Below, piece after piece: positions 44,108-54,714 of a stretch of 64,000 bases of DNA. The stretch's first letter is position 1. Each line of letters begins with the position of its first letter. The stretch spans positions 262,731 to 326,730 of the forward strand of contig CACRSC010000003.1 of NCBI GenBank assembly GCA_902651635.1, written 5' to 3'. The DNA is from Mastigamoeba balamuthi. Lineage: Eukaryota > Evosea > Mastigamoebida > Mastigamoebidae. Under the pieces are notes generated by a model. That model made no database searches, had not been told where the DNA came from, and was given only the letters and a program-made list of their open reading frames with translations. The translations under genes and the position numbers were made by a program.

Positions 44108-45999
44108 AGGGCCGCGTCCCACCATCCCCTCGGCTGCTTTCAGGAATGTTTGAGGTGTTGAAGAGCTTTCACGAGTTCAGTCGGCAGACAGAGAAAACAA
44201 AAAACCCCCCGGAAGGACCACTAGCTGTACATAGAGGACCTCAACAAGAGGCCACGAGGCATCTGAGACGAACGCATTTTCTCCCCCCATTCTCCCCCAC
44301 ACCCCCACCCCCCAGGACACCACACCACAGAGCACACCCAAGGCAATGTTCACGGCATCCTCGTTCGTGTTCCAGGTCCACCCCGCACCCGCCCGACTCT
44401 TGTTTGAATAGCGTCCGGTATTCCTTCCCCGTCTCAAACGGGAACGGCAGGCCGCCTTCGGTGAGCCTGGGCACCACCTCGAATGCCTCCAACGGTCATG
44501 GTGATTTCTTGTCGAGTTCCCCTGCCCGCTTTTCCTTTGTCTTCACGCTCAGGGCGCTGTCGACGTTCTCCGGACTCCGATGTACCCCGTAGTAACCGCT
44601 GGATGCAGGCCAAGGTGATTCTCCTGCTTAGAGCCAAGAGCGAAAAACGCAGTGGAAGGCAGAGCAAGAGTAGAGAGAGGTCTTATTGTGATGACCGACT
44701 TCCAATCAAGGACTGATATTTGTAGGCTGGCGTAAGCAACCCAGGACAGCCAGACCATGTGAGCCAGCCTGGTGGCGGACCGCCTCCCCGGCTCTGTGAC
44801 CACGAGCAGCACGCAGAGCCCGTGATCAGGAGGCGCACGGACAGCGTGTGCCGATGGCGTGTATCGTCAGCCCCTCGGCGAGGGCGAAGGAGACCCCCAT
44901 CTAGAAGGGCAGTCACGCACGCTTGGTCACAATTTTTGAATCTGTTTGAGGACGCCCTCCTCCCTCCCGCCACCATCTCTAGCCACATCCCCGTTCGCAC
45001 GCACATCCGTGGGTAGCACGAGCAATGTTGTCAAGGTCTGTTGAGAACGGGTACTCAGGCTGGTGAGCCATCCGAGACATATCGCTCATGCACACTAGCA
45101 CCACCTCTCCCTCGATAGTGCCGGCCTGTGCCACGTGCCAGGCCCATGCGACGCCACGAGTGGGTCTGGAGTGTCATGGTGCGCAGACGGCCAACACAAT
45201 TTATCTCATTGTGGCGACCTTACCAATTCATAATTGTGACACTACACGAATAATCGCACCCTTATCAACAAAACAGGAGTTGGAACATTCTGGCATTCTT
45301 TCCAAACCATACACTTTGTGCGCGTAATGGCGGAACATCCCTGATGCAAACTGAACTCGGGATTTTGATGAAGAACCGAGAGAATCGCAGTTTGAGGATC
45401 TGGATACTATTTTTGGGGTTCGTTCCATACATGCAGACACGAACTCGTTCAGAAAATTGGCAGAGGAGATTGGGTTTTCTTACAGCAAATGACTGGGATC
45501 GCGGCAAAACCCGTATCCCGATCGAGTGGGGCACGGCAGTTGGATTCCCTCATTTGCCCAGCGACTTCTTCACCCAACAAAGCGAATCCCACATCCGACC
45601 GGAGAGGGGCGAGGACCCGCGACGCCGGTGCTTGCGCGGAGGAGGCGTGTGCTCTGGCATTGATCCTCCCCCCGCCTCGCGCCTGGCACAGCACCCCGTG
45701 ACGTCTGCGGGGGCTGCCGGGAGATTCGTGGTGGCGTCAGAGTCAAGAAACAGTGTGACAGAGTGGTACTTTAGGGGGGAGGAGGAGTAGTATCTATCTG
45801 CCACAGAGCCTCTCTCTCTCACTCCCACACAGCGGCCCCTCTGCGCGTCCGCCGCCCCCAAAGCCCCATTTTCAACCCCCCTCGCGGTACTCCCGCTCCC
45901 CGCCCCCTAGACGCACCCCGGGGGCCCCGCACTGACGCGCGCCCTGCCCCCCTGCAGGTCCACGCCGCCGCTCCGCATACGAAAACCGCAAAGGAAAAA
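44108..45999. other. 1.9 kb without a supported gene
   Basis: Open frames are short. On the minus strand, between about 45000 and 44290, pieces such as SATRLAHMVWLSWVAYASLQ and GWTWNTNEDAVNIALGVLC read like a membrane protein, but exons could not be joined in frame. The last 200 bp before 46000 are the leader of the next gene. Confidence 0.3.
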
Positions 46000-47122
46000 A
46001 TGAAAAAGAGGGCGCAGAGCTGCGCGCCGTCGGCGCCGGCCCCCAGGGCACCTGCGAGGCCCAAGCGCTCGCGCGAGCAGGGGCGCGCGGGCCTCGATGC
46101 CCTCGAGGCCCCCGAGCGGGACGCGCGCGCGCTGTCGGGCCGCCGCGTGCGCCAGCGGCTCTCGTTCGCGCCGGCGCCCCGGCCCGACGCCCGCGCCGAG
46201 GCGGCGCGTCTCGACGGCTCTGGCTCCGAGTCCGACGCGTCTGACGCGCTCGGCGAGCTCGCGGGGGTCGTGGGCGAGCCGGGCGGCCCGCTGGCGCCGT
46301 GCGAGCGCCCCGCGGTGGCGGCGCGGGCCGAATCTGGCGAGGCGCCGCTGGTGGCGTGCCCCGAGTGCTCGCAGGGCGTCGCCGGGGGCCCCACGGGCCT
46401 CGCGGTGCACATGTACATGTCGCACAGGCGCGAGACGCGCATGATGATCGCGCGCGCGCTGGGCGGGGGCCTGTTCAGGGAGCTCGAGCCGCCCGAGCAC
46501 ATCGCGGGGCCCGTCGCGGTGCCGGACCTGCTCGAGAGCGACGGCGACAGGGACGCGTGGCTCTGGGAGTACCTCCTCCGCTTCGGCCCCCGCTGCCACG
46601 TCGCGTCGGCCAGCGCCCCCCGCTGCGCCTACTGCCACGCCCAGATCGACCACACGCACACGTGCGCCGGCCTGACGCGTCACCGCCTCCCGCCTCCGGC
46701 GATTTCCAGTTTTCGCGGGGATATTATTTGCGTTTGTTGCCTATCAGAGCAGTGGGTGGTCCATTGTTTGTTCTTCGCGCAAAACGCCTGAACGGGAGAC
46801 GCGGTGCCGCAGGGAGGACAGCACGCTGGCGATTGGCGAGGCGGACCTGGCGGTGTACCACTCGGAGTGCAAGGAGGCGATGGAGAGGCGCGAGGCCATG
46901 GCCGCGGCCTCCGAGGCCAAGCGCGAGTCCAAGAAGGCAGCGCGTGCGCGCAAGGCCGTGCAGAGGAAGGAGAGGGCTGCTGCTGCTGCTGCTGCTGTCG
47001 CCGCCGCTGCCGTGGCCCCGCTCGCTGTCGCCGGTGCGTCTGCGTCGGCCGTGTTGCACAGCAAGAAGGGCAGAAAGCCGAAGCGGGGCAGGAGGGAGGA
47101 GGAGGCCGTGTCGTCGAATTGA
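46000..47122 (+). CDS. C2H2-type zinc-finger protein with Lys/Ala-rich tail
   Basis: Exons 46000-46661 and 46813-47122; 323 residues. The N-terminus is basic and acidic low complexity. At about 117-139 CPECSQG...VHMYMSH fits C-x2-C-x13-H-x4-H. A second metal site, CAYCHAQI, is completed by YHSEC after the intron (C-x2-C...H-x3-C), which supports the splice. The tail is a highly charged helix (REAMAAASEAKRESKKAARARKA) then an Ala-rich run and KKGRKPKRGRR, a nuclear localisation signal. A nuclear nucleic-acid-binding role is likely. No specific family is recognised. Confidence 0.78.
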
Positions 47123-48448
47123 CCCCCCGGATGGGTATGGTGAGGATGCCTCTAGAACCGACCGAGAGCAAGGTTTTGATTGGATTGCCAATCAGGCATT
47201 GTTGATATAACATCGTACACTATGCCTACTCTGAGCACTATTAATGTATCTGCGTCGCAACACAAACGGCTTTCCGCTCCTGTCTGTTCCAATTCGCAGT
47301 AGAGCTCAGTCAGAGAGACCGACGGGAGGGGCGAGCAGACTGAGAGAACAAAGTAGGCCAATCCTCTCTTGTCTGTTGACTCACAGACCGCATTACGCGG
47401 TGGCATTTGGCAATGCCGGGCTGTCGAGAGCCGCATTTCCGGTAGCCGGGCTGCTGTCAACGCTTCCGCAACCGGAGCCACAGGTGGCCAGAGCGGGCCG
47501 TGTGCCAGTCCTCCAAGTCATGGCGCTGATGACTGCAGGTCGAGAAGATTCTCATTACACCCCCAACGGTGAACATCGTTGAGGCGGGAGGTGGGGTACT
47601 GATTTCCGCCCCCTTGCTGGCCACGATGCACTTTACTTTCTTGCGTCCTTTTCTCAGGCGCAGCGGCGAAAATGGGTACTGCTGCTCATGTTCCTTGCTG
47701 TGCAGACAGGGACTGTGGGCTCCGCGAGACCTTGGCAACAGATGTGCTGGCGTACTATCTACCCATACACGAACCACACCGTCACGTTATATAGTTTAAT
47801 GCTGTTTAATGCTCAAGGGCAACGCCGGAACCGTTGGCTTGGGTAGATAAGGGAGTATAAAAATACCCAACACAACAGCTCCAGAACAATTGAATGCAAG
47901 CAGCGGATCATGAGGAAACTCACCGGGGAAGATAGTATGACAGTGCAAGCACTCGGAATACAAGTGTTCGCAGTGTGGCTGCGCAGGTGTTTCAATGGGC
48001 CAGAGAAACATCCGGAACTAACTACCCATCCAGGAACAGGTCTGTCCCGGAATCACTCCAGTCATGGGGACGGCCTCCAACTTCGCGGTGGGTACAGGCT
48101 TGCCTGCTCCCCCCCGGTCCGGTGTGTGCCTCTCATTCACCCCCCCCCCGGGTCCTATTGGTGGTCCCGAGGCTGACAGAGCCTCTCTCAGCCCCATTCC
48201 GCTACAGAGCGATTTCACTCTGCTGTATGCAGTTCCGTAGTTCATTCGTCTGAAATGCAAGTGCAGAAATGATGATATCAGCTGCTCGACATGCATGGGC
48301 AACGCCAGGTGTTGGTTCTGTGGCGATGAGGGGACCAGAGAGCCACATGGATGTATTAATGACTTTGTCTTGTGGACGATAACTGTGCAAGTGTTGCCAC
48401 TGGCCGCTCGAGTCGGTGCGGCGCGGGGACAGAGGCCGCCGGCACGTC
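47123..48448. other. 1.3 kb intergenic, convergent 3' ends, no gene seen
   Basis: Mixed composition with C-rich runs near 48106-48150. No conserved coding pattern. Confidence 0.4.
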
Positions 48449-49957
48449 TTAGATGCTGGCGAAGCCCTCGTGGACGCGGCGGGCAACCTCGTCGATGTAC
48501 TCCTCGGTCGAGACGTAGTCGCCCGTCTTGAGGGCCTCGGGGGTGCCGCGGATGCAGAGCGCGAGGTCCTTGGTCATCGTGCCGCTCTCGACGGCGTTGA
48601 TGCACGAGCGCTCGACGAGCTGGCAGAACGACGACAGGCGGTTGTTGCCGTCGAGCTTGGCGCGGTGCTCGAGGCCGCGGGTCCACGCGAAGATCGAGGC
48701 GATCGAGTTGGTGCTCGTCGGCTGCTTCTTCTGCCACATGCGGTAGTGGCGCGTGACGGTGCCGTGCGCGGCCTCGGCCTCGACGGTCTTGCCGTCGGGG
48801 CAGACGAGGACCGAGGTCATGAGGCCCAGCGAGCCGTAGCCCTGGGCGACGCAGTCCGACTGCACGTCGCCGTCGTAGTTCTTGCAGGCCCAGACGAAGC
48901 CGCCGTTGCTCTTGATCATGTAGGCGACCATGTCGTCGATCAGGCGGTGCTCGTAGTAGATGCCCGAGGCCTTGAACTGGTCGATGAACTCCTTCTCGTA
49001 GACCTCCTGGAAGATGGTCTTGAACGTGCCGTCGTACGTCTTGAGGATCGTGTTCTTGGTCGACAGGAACAGCGGCTGCTTCTTCGACAGCGCCATCAGC
49101 ATCGAGCTGCGCGCGAACTCCCTGATCGACGCCACCGTGTTGAACATGCCCATCGTCACGCCGCCCTCGGTCTTGGCGTTGAACTCGTTGATCGTCATCC
49201 GGATCGGCGCAGAGCCGTCGGCCGGCGTGCAGACCATCTCGACCTTGCTGTTGGCGGGCACGCGCATCTCAGTGGCCTTGTACTGGTCGCCGTGCGCGTG
49301 ACGCCCGATCGTGATGGGCTTCTCCCACCCGCTCACCAGGCGCGGCACGTTCTTCATGATGATCGGCTCGCGGAAGACGGTCCCGCCCAGGATGTTGCGG
49401 ATCGTCCCGTTGGGGCTCCTCCACATCTTCTTGAGCTGTGGAACCATGCGTGTCAGACCCGCCGAGAGAGTCGATGGGCGTCATTTGAGAGAGCCGATAA
49501 AAATCGACAGAACCAGCAAAGAGCCGCTTTGAAGGGAACGGGGAGGAGGGCCCCCAGGGGGTGTGAGGGGTGCGCGGGCGCGCCTTGAACTCGGTGACGC
49601 GGGCCTCGTCCGGGGTGATCGTGGCGCACTTGATGCCGACGTTGCACTTCTTGATGGCGTTGGCGGCGTCGACGGTGACCTGGTCATCAGTCTTGTCGCG
49701 GTTCTCGATGCTGAGGTCGTAGTACCTGATCGCCCCACATTGTCAGACACACGCAGAGAGACACGCACAGGGAGGCTGGGGGCCTGCAGAGATAGAGATA
49801 GAGAGAGAGACTCTCTGTCTCATGTGTGGGCGCACTCGATGGGGACGTCGACGAAGGGGGTGATGAGCTTGTCCTTGATCATGCCCCACATGATGTGGGT
49901 CATCTCGTCTCCGTCGATCTCGACGACGGGGTTGGCGACCTTGACCTTCTGGCTCAT
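48449..49957 (-). CDS. isocitrate dehydrogenase [NADP+], dimeric eukaryotic type
   Basis: Exons 49836-49957, 49584-49725 and 48449-49435; 416 residues. Key parts: [62 protein letters not shown] (the Ser and Asn that bind isocitrate), [23 protein letters not shown] (metal-binding Asp), and [12 protein letters not shown] with the NADP-type His/Arg. It converts isocitrate to 2-oxoglutarate and makes NADPH. There is no N-terminal presequence and no peroxisomal SKL ending (it ends FASI), so it is probably cytosolic. The second intron needs a GC donor: FK|LKKMW is invariant in this family and the exon ends AAG|GCGCGC. This is the firmest GC-AG intron in the window. Confidence 0.97.
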
Positions 49958-50905
49958 TTTCGCGCTGCTGTGGCTCGGGTGTGCGTGCGTTCGGCTCTTC
50001 CGGAGAAGTTGGTGAACTGATTACGCCTGGTGAAATCCGCCGCGCTTTTTGAGGCCCGGACCGTCGGTGCTCTGTGGGTGCAGTAATATCAGAAACAAAA
50101 ACTCGCCCAAGGTTGTTCTCGAACGGAAGCAGAAAACCCAGCGAAGGAAGTGCCCGCCAGCGCCCTCCCCGTCTGTGTCCGCGCCCTCCCCTCGCGGGTC
50201 GCCGCGCCAGCTGCGATCTCGCGCGTGGCGGTGGTCCCTTTGCTTAACGACTGCGACTGCATTATTTCTGCCCCGGCCACAATGATGAAAATGATAAGGA
50301 CCAGACGATCCCGGAAACCGGCGGGGAAACTCACCGGAGGCGCGGAGCAACACGCGGGTCCCGTCCACCAGGCCCCGGCCGCGGGCTATCGCGCGGCGGC
50401 AGAGCTTGGCAAGCCTCAGTCCCCGCGGCGTCGCCGCAACAACGCGATTTCCACGCAGGAAAAAAATTAGCCACCACAGACGGCGCCCTCTGTGCGTGCC
50501 CCATCTGCTGCGGCAAACCGGCACGTGGTCTCGGTCTCGGTGACGTCGCTCGAGCGGGCCCCTGTACACCGCCCGTCTGCAGCCCCCCGGCCTCCCGCGC
50601 GGCCACAGAGCGCACTGCAGCGCGGCACCGGGCAGTAGTCAGGCCAGTCGGTGCACAACCGGCGTTATTTCTCGATGCTTCGTTGTTCGATCATCCATTT
50701 TTCGACGCCTTTCGTCGAGTTTTCACCGATTTTCCGACGAGGAAATTGTGCGGTGACTCCAGGCAGACAAAAGGCCAAACCGGGGCAGCACCCCCGTCTT
50801 GCAGGAGGGTCTCTTAACGCCACACCGCCTGCGCCATCGTTGTTGCCTACGTGTCGTGCAACACGGCCGGTCTCTCTCTACCATAGTCTCTTTTCCCCCC
50901 TCCTC
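49958..50905. other. intergenic between IDH start and Sel1-protein stop
   Basis: About 950 bp, GC-rich in the middle. No supported gene. An AGATAGAGATAGAGAGAG simple repeat lies just inside the neighbouring IDH intron at about 49793-49810. Confidence 0.4.
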
Positions 50906-52658
50906 TCACGTGGTGGTCGAATGCGAGTCGGTCGAGCTGTCCGCATTGACGGCCTGCTGCTGCTGGGACTTGAGCAGCTTCTTCCTCCTGTGCTCCTCGT
51001 CGAGCGCTGCCAGGGCGTCGGCCGCCCTCTTGTTGCCCGCGTCTGCGGCGGCGTGCAGCACGCGCCTGCACTCGTGCTTGCTGCGCTCGACGCCGAGGCC
51101 CTTGCGGTAGCACCACGCGACGTTGAGCGCGGCGACCTCGCAGCCGCCGCCCTGCGAGAGCGCCAGCGCGTAGAGCCTGAACGCCTCGCGCTTGTCCTCG
51201 GCGACGCCCGCGCCGCGCTCGTAGCAGCGCCCGAGGTTGCACGACGCGCGCGCGTGGCCCCTCTCCGACGCCCAGCGGTACAGCCGCGCGGCCTCGGCCT
51301 CGCTGCGCTGGACGCCGCCGAGCCCGCGCGCGCAGCACTGCGCGAGGTTGTAGGCGGCCTCGGGGGCCCCGCCGGCGTCCATGGCCCTGCGCCACCAGCA
51401 GACGGCCTCGGCGAGCGCGTCCTGCTGGGCGCAGAGCGCGCCGATGCAGAGCATGGCGCCGCAGTGGCCGCGCGAGGCCGCGGCGTCGAGCAGGCGGCGG
51501 GCCTCGCGGGCGTTGGCGTCCATGCCGAGGCCGCCGTGCGCGAGGAGCCAGCCCAGAGTTGCCTGCGCGTCCAGGAATCCGCGCGAGGCCGCCTCGGCGT
51601 AGAGCCGCGCGGCCTCGGAGGCCCCGCCGGCGCCCGACGTCGGCGAGTGCTCGAGGCACCAGGCCAGGCAGTACATGGCCCGCGCGTGGCCCTGCTCCGC
51701 GGCCATGCGGTAGAGCCGCAGCGCGCGCCGCTCGTCCCTGGCAGCCCCGCACGCGCCCTCCTCGTGCAGGCGCCCGAGCTCGCACTGCGCGCCCGCGTGG
51801 CCGAGGTCCGCGGCGGACTTGAGCAGCCGCAGCCCCGCAGAGGACGCCGTCAGCGACGCCTGCGGCTCCGCGAGCCCGCGCAGCGGCGCGAGCGACATCA
51901 GCGCCGCGCGGTAGGCGGCCGCCGCGTGGCCCCTGTCGGCCGCGAGGCGGTAGAGCAGCGCGGCGCCCTTGGGGTCGCGCTGGGCCTCGGGCGCCCCGCG
52001 CTCGTAGAAGTCGCCCAGCGCGAACTGCGCGTCGGGCAGCTGGCGGAGGCTCGCCAGCCGCAGCAGCCGCACGCCGCGCGCCGCGTCGTGCAGCACGTCG
52101 CAGAGCCACGTGCCGGCCAGCAGCACCAGCGTCGACCCCCCGCGCGGGCTCACGCCGGCGTCGGCCGCGCGCACCTCGCGGGGCGACGCCGCGCGGATCG
52201 TGTCGTCGAAGAACTCGTCGCCCGGCGCGCGCGCAGCGCAGCGCACGAGGTCCAGCAGCGCCGCGTCGTCGTCGTCGTCGGCGCCCGGGTCCGGCGCCGC
52301 CGCAGAGTGCGAGCGGAACAGCGCGGGGCTGCGCGCTCGCGCCAGGCGCAGCAGCAGCAGCGCCGGGGCGAACCTCGAGTCGATCTTCAGCGCGGACCCG
52401 AGCGCCGTGCGCGCCTCGGGCAGGTTGCCCGCGTCGTACGAGTCGATGGCGCGCGCGGTGAAGCCGGGGGCGGTCTGTGCGCACAGGGCAGTGGGGTGTG
52501 AAAAAGGGGGGGTGGGGTGACTGCTGGGGGGGTGGGCACACCTGGGGGCCGTCGAGGGCCGCGAGGGACTGCGAGAGAGACGAGAGGAAGGCGTCCCAGG
52601 GGCTGGGCTGGGGCGATCTCGGGGTGCAGAAGCCGTCGCTGTTCGAGGCAAGCGACAT
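50906..52658 (-). CDS. Sel1-like repeat (SLR) protein
   Basis: Exons 52542-52658 and 50906-52474; 561 residues. After a Ser/Pro leader, a TPR-like unit (AIDSYDAGNLPEARTALGSAL) precedes about nine Sel1 repeats of roughly 36 residues, e.g. ALRLYRMAAEQGHARAMYCLAWCLE, AARLYRWASERGHARASCNLGRCYERGAGV and AFRLYALALSQGG. The C-terminus is KKLLKSQQQQ and Ser/Thr-rich. Sel1 proteins are adaptor scaffolds, as in ER-associated degradation, but there is no signal peptide or membrane segment here, so it is likely cytosolic. The third codon positions are almost entirely G or C, which creates a complete antisense open frame. Confidence 0.9.
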
Positions 52659-52701
52659 GCGGGGCAATTGTGCAAAATCACCAGTTGAGGAGGGCAAAAG
52701 T

Positions 52702-52775
52702 TGCGCTGCGCTGGGATCGAACCAGCGACCCTAAGATTATGAGACTTATACTCTAACCAACTGAGCTAGCAGCGC
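52702..52775 (-). tRNA. tRNA-Met (CAT), elongator type
   Basis: Acceptor GCGCTGC pairs with GCAGCGC; D arm GCTC...GAGT; anticodon loop CTCATAA gives CAT; T arm GCTGG-TTCGATC-CCAGC. 73 nt plus discriminator A; CCA is not encoded and there is no intron. The A-T-rich anticodon stem and lack of initiator features point to elongator Met. Confidence 0.93.
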
Positions 52776-53091
52776 CTCCAACAAAATTCGCTGTCTTATT
52801 GTTTCATTCAGTACACGGGCTGCAGATTTCCAAACGGAAACACTAACGTTTTGTTTCGCATTCGCATAAATTTATGCCCGGTCCACTCAAGGCAACACTT
52901 TTTGCTGGACCTGTTTTCTTTTCTGTCTACTCTTTCAGTGACCGGACAATAACTATTTCAATTTTCATTTTCTCTAAGTTAATCAGTAACGTTCTTGAAA
53001 CCGAGATACATACAAGTGAACAGCTCAGAGTAAAAATAACTTAATCAGCCGAGAGTTAAGATTCACAAATCAGGAACTCTCGTTTGGAAAT
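52776..53091. other. AT-rich spacer between tRNA-Met genes
   Basis: No gene seen. Confidence 0.5.
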
Positions 53092-53165
53092 GCGCTGCTA
53101 GCTCAGTTGGTTAGAGTATAAGTCTCATAATCTTAGGGTCGCTGGTTCGATCCCAGCGCAGCGCA
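53092..53165 (+). tRNA. tRNA-Met (CAT), second identical copy
   Basis: Identical over the mature tRNA to the copy at 52702-52775 but on the other strand. It is followed within a few bases by ACTTTTT, a pol III terminator. Confidence 0.93.
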
Positions 53166-54578
53166 ACTTTTTCAATTCGACTAAATTTGTATAAGGTTAC
53201 TACTTATTACGCGCTTGAATACCATAACATTTCAGGAATCAGTATTTGGCACATATCTTTTGAAAATATGAAAGTCAGGATATCAATATCTTCTCTGGGA
53301 ATTTAAGGATCAGATAGTGCATACTCTCTCTCTGGACTCACATAGTTTAGTCGAGACAATAGTAACAGTTGGCAAATGTCTCTTAACCAGTCTCTCATCT
53401 TGACCTTCTTGATCGGTAGGGTAGTTTTCTTACTGACTGAAAAATATGTTGAAAAGACATCTACTAGACGCTCAGGTTGTCTCACCCAATAAGAGCCCAT
53501 TGCGTAAATGGCAAAAGTCAGAAAATGTGATAACCAGATTGGTGACAAAGGATCCACACTAAAATGTGATTTCCTTTTTGGTGATGAAGGGCCGATGCAT
53601 GCTTTTCACCCCAAGATATTTCAGATTTTCCTGCTGCTACATCTGCTGTTGTCTGGCCCATGGAAGGCGATCCATCACAGCAACTGCAAACCCTATGGCC
53701 CATGCCCACAGTATATGTTGGAGTTGTGCCAGTGTCTGCACTGTCTGCTGATGCAGGTGCAAGGTACAGTGCATGCCAACAGTGCCCACCCACCTACTTA
53801 CAAACTGCAGGCAACTGTTCCAAGTTCCTGTGGGACCAGCCTTGCCCTTTGCTCCCACGTTGCCATCTCTGGCACCCAGTTCCCACTAGAGGACTTCACT
53901 GTTCTCGTCATTAGCCAAGCTCTGCCCTACGTGCACTCCTGTCTTCACACTGCTCTGTCTCACCCCCCTCTCCCACCCAAAAGAAAAAAGAGGACTGCCT
54001 TCTCCCTGACTGATATCACTCATGCTCCTTATCTGGCTGGCAAGCTCGGGTCTTACTTCCAACTCTCCTGATGCCTCTCTGCCATGAGAACCACATTGGT
54101 TCTTGTGGCCATTGTTGCGAACTAAGGGTGAGACATCCTGCGTTTCAAGCACACGGAAAATGGTTCAGCATTTGGTGCTTTTCTCCTTATCGAACAGACT
54201 ATAAGCAGCATTTGCCTGTTCTGGGGGGTGAGAATTTCTGAGGGTGAGGAAGACATTATCTCAGCTCTGACTTTCTAAGGGTACTTCTTTGCTCTGCAGT
54301 TCTGCTGATAGATATTTAAATTACCTTCAGAAGTGATTTGCTAAATAAGAAATAACTTGATTAATTCTTAATTACAGAATTACTGTGTTGTGTGGTATCT
54401 GTAAGGACAAAATTCTTCCTTGAGTATGTGGTAAGTAAGACCAGGAAAATGCAATAAAGTTATGAATTAAATAAACTGCAAATATTAGACTGTAAGTCAC
54501 ATACCTTCTTACTTTAGGTCAGAATTGTATTAGTATATTTGTCTGATTCAAGAAAAGAGAACCTAAGGGAGAAAAAGT
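53166..54578. other. AT-rich spacer with one long unexplained frame
   Basis: A 187-codon + strand frame at 53508-54071 (MAKVRKCDNQIGDKG) sits in locally higher GC. It is Leu/His/Cys-rich, has no motif and other frames are nearly as open, so it may be a decayed element. The rest is non-coding. Confidence 0.3.
53169..53173 (+). terminator. pol III T-run after tRNA-Met
   Basis: TTTTT begins 4-5 nt after the discriminator base, the usual RNA polymerase III stop. The minus-strand copies are followed by CTTTTG and CTTTTTCTC in the same place. Confidence 0.6.
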
Positions 54579-54652
54579 TGCGCTGCGCTGGGATCGAACC
54601 AGCGACCCTAAGATTATGAGACTTATACTCTAACCAACTGAGCTAGCAGCGC
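54579..54652 (-). tRNA. tRNA-Met (CAT), third identical copy
   Basis: Same mature sequence as the other two, minus strand, followed by a T-run (CTTTTTCTCCC) on that strand. It lies about 60 bp from the stop of the fusion-enzyme gene. Confidence 0.93.
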
Positions 54653-54714
54653 ACCGACAGAAAATCCAACTCTCAAGTTGCAGTGTCACGAGAGAGCGAG
54701 TCTTTATTGTAACC

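Noticed and set aside
44290-45006. Possible minus-strand membrane-protein exons
   Set aside because: Pieces read like protein, but no set of splice sites joins them without a stop, and no family was recognised.
48416-49588. 390-codon open frame on the plus strand
   Set aside because: Antisense of the IDH exons; runs through an IDH intron and has no family similarity.
50651-52501. 616-codon open frame on the plus strand
   Set aside because: Antisense shadow of the Sel1-repeat gene.
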